Source: Puteibacter caeruleilacunae (GTDB lineage: Bacteria > Bacteroidota > Bacteroidia > Bacteroidales > Prolixibacteraceae). Taken from it: DNA of 41,069 nt. Under the pieces are notes generated by a model. It saw only the letters and a list, made by a program, of their open reading frames with translations. It did no database searches and had not been told where the DNA came from. The position numbers were made by a program, and so were the translations under genes. Numbering within the stretch: the first letter of the stretch is position 1; each line of letters starts with the position of its first letter. The stretch is taken from positions 1-41,069 of the forward strand of contig SJCO01000011.1 in the NCBI GenBank assembly GCA_005217565.1. The letters are read 5' to 3'. This document shows, one piece after another, positions 1 to 5,915 of the stretch.

Positions 1-469
1 TCTTGAATCCGTTGGTATCGTGGTCACCTGCATTCATCTTCTTGCCATCGTGTCCTAAAATCACCTGCTCTGACTTGCTCAATGCAATTGTTTCGTTATC
101 TGCATAATTCTTAATGCTGTTAGATCCATCAAATTTTGCTGTCAAACCGACGTTGTCCAAAGGCATCTTATCCTTGTCGTTTGAGTGTTTGAAATCTTTT
201 GTTGCATTGAAATAAAGATTCCAGTTGTTAGTAGATGATACTGATCCTGTTGATACATATGCACCTTCGTATGATCCTAGACCTTGTTTGTAGTCGGCAA
301 GGGTATTGAAATCAAATACGATGTCTCCACTCAAGTTAAGAGCGATTGTGGTGTTCAAATTTGCTGTAAGATTTATCGTCTTTGCATCTTGCTGTGCTAC
401 CTGTGCCGATGCTGACATTCCTACTACTGCTACTAATACTACTGCGATTAATGTTCTTAAAGTTTTCAT
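1..469 (-). CDS. Small secreted protein, paralogue of the 3572-4162 gene (partial, 3' end outside window)
   Basis: The reading frame starts at the ATG at 469-467 and stays open to the window edge, giving 156 residues. The N-terminus (MKTLRTLIAVVLVAVVGMSASAQ) is a clear Sec signal peptide ending in the common Bacteroidota A-S-A-Q cleavage pattern. The mature part is closely related to the second copy downstream: both contain NLTANLNTTI, IVFDF-TL-DYK-GLG, VSST-NW and MNAGD. The function is unknown. The repeated LTANLNTTI and IVFDF segments suggest a beta-rich surface or extracellular protein, but that is inference. The leader shares sequence and a promoter core with the paralogue, which points to co-regulation. 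I do not recognise a named family. Confidence 0.88.
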   Translation of the reverse strand, partial: MKTLRTLIAVVLVAVVGMSASAQVAQQDAKTINLTANLNTTIALNLSGDIVFDFNTLADYKQGLGSYEGAYVSTGSVSSTNNWNLYFNATKDFKHSNDKDKMPLDNVGLTAKFDGSNSIKNYADNETIALSKSEQVILGHDGKKMNAGDHDTNGFK

Positions 470-526
470 GATATTTATTTTTTTAATTTTTTTCCTTCAT
501 TTACGCTTAAAGTAAATCAATCGGCG

Positions 527-533
527 TGCCAAA
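527..533 (-). promoter_or_regulatory. Conserved promoter core TTTGGCA of the first secreted paralogue
   Basis: TTTGGCA on the minus strand lies 58 bases upstream of the ATG, preceded by an AT-rich TATAATT. The paralogue at 3572-4162 has the same heptamer 59 bases upstream of its ATG. TTTG is the 3' half of the Bacteroidota -7 element. The conserved spacing supports a promoter, though the TAnnTTTG spacing is not exact. Confidence 0.45.
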
Positions 534-587
534 AATTATATTTGTTTGATTTTATGAGATTTTGCATTTTCCACAAGCATAAACTTC

Positions 588-610
588 ATTATTCATTTTC
601 GAAGAATAAT
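588..610. promoter_or_regulatory. Dyad ATTATTC-N9-GAATAAT
   Basis: A perfect 7-bp inverted repeat sits about 55-80 bases upstream of the TTTGGCA core. It resembles other TATTC/GAATA dyads near both paralogues, so it may be an operator. No T-tract follows on either strand, so it is not a terminator. Confidence 0.4.
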
Positions 611-682
611 AAACTAAGAAGACAATAAACATCATCTCCTACAATGCTTTGTCACTGATTATATGACAGTTACACTCCACCA

Positions 683-715
683 TTCATTATCGAATAGTAA
701 TATTCTAAAAATGAA
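683..715. promoter_or_regulatory. Composite dyad TTCATT...GAATA-GTAA-TATTC...AATGAA
   Basis: Outer arms TTCATT/AATGAA enclose a perfect inner dyad GAATA-N4-TATTC at 692-705. The block aligns base for base over much of its length with 4385-4417 upstream of the second paralogue (shared TTC-TT-TCGAATAG and AAAAATGAA). It is a candidate binding site for a dimeric regulator. Confidence 0.4.
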
Positions 716-848
716 GAGAGCAAAAAAAGTTGATTTATGAGATATTTTATTACAATTCAGGCGCAATAGAAGAGGCTGAGTATTACTTATTCCCTTCCCA
801 AGCTGTAGTACTACAGACGATTAAACAATCTTAATATTAACGATGACT

Positions 849-1535
849 CTACTCGGTTAGTCGGTTGATAATATCAACGTTATCATTTTCAATCTTATCA
901 AATACCTCTCGTTCAAAAGCAGAAAAACCTTGTTTGTCGTTACTATTTTTAATCGCTCCTCCCTCTAGATAGTGTATGTAATCACACAAATTGGTCAGTG
1001 TTTCAATAATATGTGAAGTTATCAGAATTGTTTTTCCTTTTTGTTTTAGTCTCAATAGAATCATTCGGATAATTCTGCACGTTTCAATATCAAGTCCATT
1101 GAATGGTTCGTCAAGTATCAGCAAGGGCTTATCCTGTTTTAAAATACCCATAAGGGCAAGCTTCTTCTTCATCCCTGTTGAGTATCCATCAATAACCTGG
1201 TTCAGAGGAAGTGAAAACAGCTGATTCCACTGCTCAACATCAAAGTTGGGATTCTTAAAGAGACTTAAATACTCATTTCCGGTAATATTAGAGTAGAAAA
1301 AGTTCTCGGTAACCAGATAAGCAATTTTCTTTTTACTAAGCTTATGACCATCCATCAGAATAGATCCTTCTTGTGGCTTTACCAATCCAAACAAAGCATT
1401 TAATAAGGTAGTCTTCCCTGCCCCATTAAGTCCTACAATACCATGTATTAATCCATCATCTAAAGACAAATTAAGGTTGTTAATGACTTTCTTATCATCG
1501 ATATATGATATGGTTAGATTATGAATTGAAATCAT
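849..1535 (-). CDS. ABC transporter ATP-binding protein
   Basis: A 228-residue ABC ATPase. The Walker A motif GLNGAGKTT is at residues 35-43, the signature-like STGMKKKLAL at 119-128, the Walker B LLILDEP at 138-144 and the switch histidine in ITSH at about 175. The signature reads STGM rather than LSGGQ, as is common in ABC-2 type exporters of Bacteroidota. Its start overlaps the end of the permease gene by 17 bases, so the two are translationally coupled, with the permease first. The pair likely forms a homodimer-type exporter in the inner membrane. The substrate is unknown. Position between two secreted-protein genes does not by itself show a link. Confidence 0.93.
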   Translation of the reverse strand: MISIHNLTISYIDDKKVINNLNLSLDDGLIHGIVGLNGAGKTTLLNALFGLVKPQEGSILMDGHKLSKKKIAYLVTENFFYSNITGNEYLSLFKNPNFDVEQWNQLFSLPLNQVIDGYSTGMKKKLALMGILKQDKPLLILDEPFNGLDIETCRIIRMILLRLKQKGKTILITSHIIETLTNLCDYIHYLEGGAIKNSNDKQGFSAFEREVFDKIENDNVDIINRLTE

Positions 1536-2469
1536 CTAGATAAAAGTTTAGATTGTCGATTGATTTGAAATAGAACCACAGTATCAATAGTAATACCACT
1601 GGGAGTAAAATTGGGATCATACCTCCCATTACTCCAATGGAAACAAAAATACTCACTGCAGGTGATTTTATATTAGGCTCATAAAAAGCATACTTCACCA
1701 ACACAACATAGATCTGTAATGTAAGGAGAATTAGATATTCAACAACAGGAATATACCAGTACTCTGGATGAAAGAATGGGAACAGTAAAACCATTGGTAT
1801 TACAATCGCTGAGAACAGCTTTATTTGTCGCCCTATTTTAAGTTGTAATAGCTTTCTGGGACCTCGTTCATAGGACATCAATATTTGATATGACTCATTC
1901 TTGTCGAAAAAGCTTAACGATACAATCCCTAGTATGAATATTGCAATTGGTACACTGGAGATGTAAAATGAGGTTACTATACCAACAATCCAGACAATAG
2001 CCATAAGGTAATACTGTGATCTTACTCCAGCCTTCCATTCAATGCAATCGTCAGGTATCCACTTATGAAGAAACGAACGAGCAGTTTTATGCTTCGTCGA
2101 TTTATCAATATGAATCAATAATGGAATACCAGCCAGAATTATTGCAATTGATAGTAGCTGAAAATGATAAAACATACAGAATAGTACCGGAGCTGATATG
2201 ATCAAGTATTCAGCTATTAGGAAGAATTTATAGTTGCTAAAATGCGTCTTAAGGAATAGTTTATCCCGACGCGATATTTGTATCATTATTAGTACACCTA
2301 AAAGCGCAAGACCAATATATGGAGAGAAGGTTTGATCTGCAGATTTCATAAATAATGCACTTCCTAAAAAACCAGCAAGACACAGCAAAAATAGACTACG
2401 TATAATCCCAATATCTGTTGCTCCTCGATACAGTTGTTTGAGCCTAATCTGTAATAATGTTTTTACCAT
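1519..2469 (-). CDS. ABC transporter permease (multi-span membrane protein)
   Basis: A 316-residue, strongly hydrophobic protein with roughly eight membrane segments, for example around residues 25-40, 50-65, 100-135, 150-185 and 215-310. It has no other recognisable domain. It overlaps the downstream ATPase gene by 17 bases, which identifies it as the membrane partner. The N-terminus (MVKTLLQIRLKQLYRG) is a typical cytoplasmic elbow helix of ABC-2-like permeases. No clear TAnnTTTG promoter is visible just upstream. The substrate cannot be told from sequence. Confidence 0.85.
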   Translation of the reverse strand: MVKTLLQIRLKQLYRGATDIGIIRSLFLLCLAGFLGSALFMKSADQTFSPYIGLALLGVLIMIQISRRDKLFLKTHFSNYKFFLIAEYLIISAPVLFCMFYHFQLLSIAIILAGIPLLIHIDKSTKHKTARSFLHKWIPDDCIEWKAGVRSQYYLMAIVWIVGIVTSFYISSVPIAIFILGIVSLSFFDKNESYQILMSYERGPRKLLQLKIGRQIKLFSAIVIPMVLLFPFFHPEYWYIPVVEYLILLTLQIYVVLVKYAFYEPNIKSPAVSIFVSIGVMGGMIPILLPVVLLLILWFYFKSIDNLNFYLDDFNS

Positions 2470-2557
2470 CCACCGTAATTTGAATCTTTCAATTCTGATT
2501 TAATGTAATATCGGTATGGGAATCTATAAATTAATTACACCTACATTAGTATATGTC

Positions 2558-2599
2558 AAAAAAATAGCCTGAGATGTATTTGATCAATCCCAGGCTATT
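2558..2599 (-). terminator. Rho-independent terminator of the GldM-like lipoprotein gene
   Basis: Arms AATAGCCTG (2563-2571) and CAGGCTATT (2591-2599) form a 9-bp perfect stem. On the minus strand it is followed by a run of seven T (complement of A at 2558-2564). This separates the lipoprotein from the ABC operon. Confidence 0.75.
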
Positions 2600-2638
2600 C
2601 TTTTCACTCGAGTCATCGAGTATAGATTATGGCATTAG

Positions 2639-3412
2639 TTATATTATTTTCAGCGCAATTGTTCCAATATTTCTAACACTACCATCAGGCGCTTTAACTT
2701 TTATATTTTCAAAATAGCACTTCTGACCTTTTCTAAGTTGATTAATTAAACGCCTAACATCAGCTGAAAAGCGTGGACCTCGTACGTTTCGTTCTATAGT
2801 CTGCCCTTTTAATGAGGTTGAAAATACGTATTCCTTTACGGAATACTTAACATCAAACGGGAAGTTTTCTAATCGTGCAATGACACCTTGACATGCTCTC
2901 AAGCTCGATATCTGTATTCGCCCCGTTTTCACTCCTCCAACATAAGCCACTGGATCAGGAAGAGACTCAACTCTAAATTCTTTCTTAGTCAAATTTTTCG
3001 TCGTACCATTTAATTTTGCAGAAATAGAAACTGTACTTCGCTTCCCTTTGCCAGGCTCCACAAGATATCCTGAGCTACACTTTTCAAATGTCGCATTACT
3101 CATGCTTATCTGCAAATTTTCTGCCGCTATTCCTGGAACTGCAATATCGATGGGATTTCTTATTCCTCGATACAATACATTCATCTTTGTTGCAGTGACA
3201 CTTGGCTCTCCCAAATAGATAGTATCATGTACCGTTTTAATCTCTGTAATTACTTCGTTCTCTTTGATATCCCCATCATTAGCATTGGTAAGTATATCTT
3301 TTCCTTCGATATTATCCGACGGGCCATTTTGATCACTCCCGTTCTCTTTATTCGTACCACACGATATCGTGAAAAACAACAAGACTATTAGACTTAAATT
3401 CAGCAGTTTCAT
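2639..3412 (-). CDS. Lipoprotein made of GldM-type C-terminal domains
   Basis: A 257-residue lipoprotein with signal peptide MKLLNLSLIVLLFFTISC, lipobox T-I-S-C, and lipidated Cys18. A low-complexity linker (19-65) leads to two domains that resemble the last two periplasmic domains of GldM/PorM, the T9SS/gliding motor stalk. Residues 70-150 carry KMNVLYRGIRNPIDIAVPG, and 151-257 carry DPVAYVGG, GVIARLENFPFDV, FSADVRRLINQLRKGQ, YFENIK and PDGS. Full GldM has an N-terminal membrane helix and about 500 residues. Here that part is replaced by a lipid anchor. It may dock on a GldK/GldN-like ring or act as an accessory. It has its own terminator and lies beside two secreted paralogues. The domain call rests on remembered GldM motifs. 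Confidence 0.8.
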   Translation of the reverse strand: MKLLNLSLIVLLFFTISCGTNKENGSDQNGPSDNIEGKDILTNANDGDIKENEVITEIKTVHDTIYLGEPSVTATKMNVLYRGIRNPIDIAVPGIAAENLQISMSNATFEKCSSGYLVEPGKGKRSTVSISAKLNGTTKNLTKKEFRVESLPDPVAYVGGVKTGRIQISSLRACQGVIARLENFPFDVKYSVKEYVFSTSLKGQTIERNVRGPRFSADVRRLINQLRKGQKCYFENIKVKAPDGSVRNIGTIALKII

Positions 3413-3488
3413 TGATCGTTATATTTTAATATTTATGATTGCTAGATTAGAAAGCCATAAAAGTAATGAATTTGAAGTATTCTGAAAT

Positions 3489-3519
3489 AAAAAAGAGGCT
3501 GCATGTTATATGCAACCTC
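3489..3519 (-). terminator. Terminator of the second small secreted protein
   Basis: Arms GAGGCTGCAT (3495-3504) and ATGCAACCTC (3510-3519) pair with one mismatched/wobble position. On the minus strand they are followed by T's (complement of A at 3489-3494). Confidence 0.7.
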
Positions 3520-3571
3520 TCATAATATTTTTTTGATCTCTTTTATTCTTTTACAATCACAATATTGGATA

Positions 3572-4162
3572 TTAAAGTATCTCAATAGCCAGGAATTCAA
3601 TATCTGTAGAATATGATCCTTTTTTCAGATCTTGGTCGAAAATCGACTTTTTATTCATTAATCTTCCCTTAGTTCCCATCTCATAGTAAATGGTAAATTT
3701 GTTATCTTCGTAATCGCCAGCATTCATATCTCTTCCGTTATAGTATAATAATGGACGATAGTAACTCTTAACTGGAGAAATCGTTCCGTATTTAGTAATG
3801 TTTGAAATTTTATTCTTTCCTTCGAACGTGGCCGTAAGACCTAAATTGTTAAGATTCATTTTTGTAACTCCATCAGTATGAACAAAATCTTTCGTTGCCC
3901 TAAAAATCAAAGCCCAGTTTGTTGTTGATGAAACGGCTCCTTTTGATGAGTAATCTCCACCTTTACGTCCCAAACCTTTTTTATAGTCCTCTAATGTTAC
4001 AAAGTCAAAAACAATATCTTCTTCGTCCAATTGAAGAGAAATTGTCGTATTTAAATTAGCAGTCAGGTTAATAGTCTTCGCATCTTGCTTTGCTACTTGC
4101 GCTGACGCCATCCCTGCTACTGCTACTAATACTACCGCTATTAATATTTTTAAAGTTCTCAT
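3572..4162 (-). CDS. Small secreted protein (second paralogue)
   Basis: A 196-residue protein. I chose the ATG at 4162-4160 (MRTLKILIAVVLVAVAGMASAQ), because it gives a clean Sec signal peptide aligned with the first paralogue. The open frame extends 23 codons upstream, but those residues are not signal-like and overlap the shared leader. The mature protein has NLTANLNTTISLQL, DIVFDFVTLEDYKKGLG, AVSSTTNWALIF, MNAGDYEDNKFTIYYEMGTKG and a C-terminus ending in EFLAIEIL. It is probably a beta-rich extracytoplasmic protein of unknown function. It is followed by its own terminator and is not in an operon. It could be a surface fibre subunit or a matrix protein; nothing in the sequence decides this. 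Confidence 0.88.
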   Translation of the reverse strand: MRTLKILIAVVLVAVAGMASAQVAKQDAKTINLTANLNTTISLQLDEEDIVFDFVTLEDYKKGLGRKGGDYSSKGAVSSTTNWALIFRATKDFVHTDGVTKMNLNNLGLTATFEGKNKISNITKYGTISPVKSYYRPLLYYNGRDMNAGDYEDNKFTIYYEMGTKGRLMNKKSIFDQDLKKGSYSTDIEFLAIEIL

Positions 4163-4220
4163 GATGATTATTTTTGTTTCGTTTTTTTTATCGTTTACGA
4201 AAAACATAAAACAACACACA

Positions 4221-4227
4221 TGCCAAA
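4221..4227 (-). promoter_or_regulatory. Conserved promoter core TTTGGCA of the second secreted paralogue
   Basis: TTTGGCA on the minus strand lies 59 bases from the chosen ATG. This matches the 58-base spacing in the first paralogue, and similar CGTAAA and A-rich leader sequence follows. The conservation also supports the downstream ATG as the true start. Confidence 0.45.
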
Positions 4228-4291
4228 CCACACATACTCTTAATTATGTGACACTTACACAAACCAACAAAATCTCAACCAATTCATTCTC

Positions 4292-4309
4292 TCTTCAAAA
4301 TTGAAGAGC
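4292..4309. promoter_or_regulatory. Dyad CTCTTCAA-AA-TTGAAGAG
   Basis: A perfect 8-bp inverted repeat with a 2-base centre, about 65-85 bases upstream of the TTTGGCA core. No T-tract follows, so an operator is more likely than a terminator. Confidence 0.4.
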
Positions 4310-4381
4310 ACAGCTATTTTTCTCAGGAATAACAACACTTTCAGAAGATTTTTTGATTGGAAATAAGACGATTACAAAAGA

Positions 4382-4420
4382 CTATTCGTTTTCGAATAGG
4401 GTTATTGCAAAAATGAATAG
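4382..4420. promoter_or_regulatory. Tandem dyads: CTATTCG-TTTT-CGAATAG plus TTATTGC...ATGAATAG
   Basis: The first dyad (4382-4399) is a perfect 7-bp inverted repeat. A second, imperfect one (4402-4420) follows with a 20-base period, which places both on the same DNA face. The same arrangement appears at 683-715 near the first paralogue. A candidate two-dimer regulator site. Confidence 0.45.
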
Positions 4421-4593
4421 TAACAAATCAACTGATTGTACTTGCCTAAAATCAATTCTCCCTGCAATATCTTAGGCTGACACAACTTGCAATTGTTATA
4501 ATTAGGAAATGATTAAAACAATGATCTGAGAAACTTCAGGATATCCAATACAAGATTGAGGAAAGAATAAAGATAATTTCGAATTAAAGGATT

Positions 4594-4620
4594 AAAGCTC
4601 GCCTTATCTTGAGGCGAGCT
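4594..4620 (-). terminator. Hairpin terminator of the GNAT-YoaP gene
   Basis: Arms AGCTCGCCT (4596-4604) and AGGCGAGCT (4612-4620) pair perfectly over 9 bp with a 7-base loop. On the minus strand only a short T-run (TTTAAT) follows, so it is a weaker terminator or also acts as a 3'-end stabiliser. Confidence 0.6.
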
Positions 4621-4630
4621 CATATATTCA

Positions 4631-5404
4631 TTATTTCAATGCATTGGCTATAATTTTATCAAAGCGACTATCCATACACACACTTATATCTGTTGTGACG
4701 AACTGACCATTGTAAAACAGACTAAATATCGTTGCTGGTGTTGGTGCTTCTTGCGCATCATTTAAGCTTTCTAACTTATGGATCTCTAGTTTGAGGTTCC
4801 TTTTCTTTGCAGTCTCTACCAGTGAATTGACTACATGATATTCTGCAAAAGGACAGCGATTGGAGAAATATACGGTTAAACCATCTTTATTCTCACATGT
4901 TCCGGATGTTACACTAGGAAGAAACCTAGGAGAATCAGCTTTGGGATTCAACTTTTTTACCAAAAGACTAAATCCATATGACAGTTTTTCAACTTCTTCA
5001 AATCCTTGTCTTATGAGCCACTTTGTATCACTCATAAAATGAAACTTCTTGGTTCCTACTACCGTCACCAATCCATCCTTCCCTTTTTCATTAGCTTCGT
5101 CAATAGCTTTTTGTAGTAATGCTTTACCATAGCCATTTCCTTTATATTTTCCAGATACCCAAAAACAATTAATTAAAAGATAGTTCGGAGCTTCAATGGG
5201 TGCCCAGCCTTTTTCAGAATCGCCGAACTCAATAAAGACTTTAGCTCGGGCGTCTAGTCTATAGAAAGAATATCCATTATTAAATTCATTGGTTAGCCAT
5301 TGTTTTTTTAGCTCATAGCTTTCTTTGCATTTTTTGTCGGAAATAGCACAACAGATGTGTTCTTTTGCAATATTATCCTTGTTCAGTTTGATGATTTGTT
5401 CCAT
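4631..5404 (-). CDS. GNAT-family N-acetyltransferase with YoaP-like C-terminal domain
   Basis: A 257-residue cytoplasmic protein. The N-terminal half is a GNAT fold: the strand LINCFWVSGKYKGNGYGKALLQKA (75-100) includes the acetyl-CoA pyrophosphate loop KGNGYGKAL, and a later strand covers about 110-150. The C-terminal part (about 175-245; TVYFSNRCPFAEY, then ATIFSLFYNGQFVT) matches my memory of the YoaP-like domain that follows GNAT in a family of uncharacterised bacterial acetyltransferases, and includes the conserved Cys184. The acyl acceptor is unknown. It is a single gene with its own terminator, oriented away from the large gene at 5916. The family call is firm at the GNAT level and moderate for the C-terminal domain. 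Confidence 0.85.
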   Translation of the reverse strand: MEQIIKLNKDNIAKEHICCAISDKKCKESYELKKQWLTNEFNNGYSFYRLDARAKVFIEFGDSEKGWAPIEAPNYLLINCFWVSGKYKGNGYGKALLQKAIDEANEKGKDGLVTVVGTKKFHFMSDTKWLIRQGFEEVEKLSYGFSLLVKKLNPKADSPRFLPSVTSGTCENKDGLTVYFSNRCPFAEYHVVNSLVETAKKRNLKLEIHKLESLNDAQEAPTPATIFSLFYNGQFVTTDISVCMDSRFDKIIANALK

Positions 5405-5915
5405 AAAATTACTTTATTGGAGTTAATAGTTTGATAATGATTTTTAGCGAAATATAGCCTTTTGTTTTGACAAAGCAGCACTAAATAAATATAGATTAGT
5501 GTACACATAAAACTTATCGAAAGAATAATGATTTGATTATTTTCTCCTTCTTCTATTTTGCAGTATAAATAGTATTTGTAATTTTGTACGACCTTTGATG
5601 GTAAAATAAAGATGAACGAAGTGGTAGTCCCTATAGACCAACTTGTTTTATTGATCCATCCGGACACGCACTGGCGGAGATCCAAAGTTCATATTTTAGA
5701 TCCCTGAGTTGAGCGCTTCTGTTATTAAATTACAATACTCTAGTGCTAGTGTAGTTCCTTTACTTTACTCATAGGCCTTTAATTTAATTTTTAGAATCAA
5801 GTCGATTTGCATGAATTCCGGCATTACTCTTTCTGATAATACCATTTGAATGGTTACTCAAAAGGGATAATTGCTTGATGAATTATTGTGAAGAGACCTA
5901 TTAAATCTTAAAAAA
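5405..5915. other. 511-base gene-free region upstream of the Cas13b-like gene
   Basis: I find no convincing protein-coding frame, tRNA or repeat array here. An open frame on the minus strand (5383-5685) overlaps the GNAT start and does not look like a protein. There is one single-copy stem with the sides GAGTTG (5706-5711) and CAATACTC (5733-5740). This region would have to hold the promoter of the next gene and any linked small RNA, but neither is demonstrated. Confidence 0.5.

Larger units (their letters stand above)
470..848. other. Intergenic region with leader and dyad elements of the small secreted protein
   Basis: This 379-base stretch holds no gene. It carries the AT-rich leader, the promoter core near 527-533 and two dyads (588-610 and 683-715) belonging to the leftward secreted-protein gene. 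From about 720 to 848 I see nothing specific, apart from the end of the leftward ABC transporter operon. Confidence 0.6.
4163..4630. other. Intergenic region with the second paralogue's regulatory block
   Basis: This 468-base stretch holds no gene. It contains a promoter core (4221-4227), two dyad regions (4292-4309 and 4382-4420) and, at its far end, the terminator of the GNAT gene. From about 4421 to 4590 I see nothing distinctive. Confidence 0.6.

Noticed and set aside
4163-4231. N-terminal extension of the second small secreted protein
   Set aside because: The upstream 23 codons would precede the signal peptide and lie in the conserved leader; the paralogue supports the downstream ATG.
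5383-5685. 100-residue frame on the minus strand overlapping the GNAT start
   Set aside because: It overlaps the GNAT gene in another frame, has no protein-like composition and no sensible start context.
5706-5740. Single GTTG...CAA stem, considered as a type VI-B direct repeat
   Set aside because: It is a single copy, shorter than 36 bases, lacks the G-rich centre of known VI-B repeats and ends in CAAT rather than CAAC. Kept only as a remark in the guide-RNA finding.
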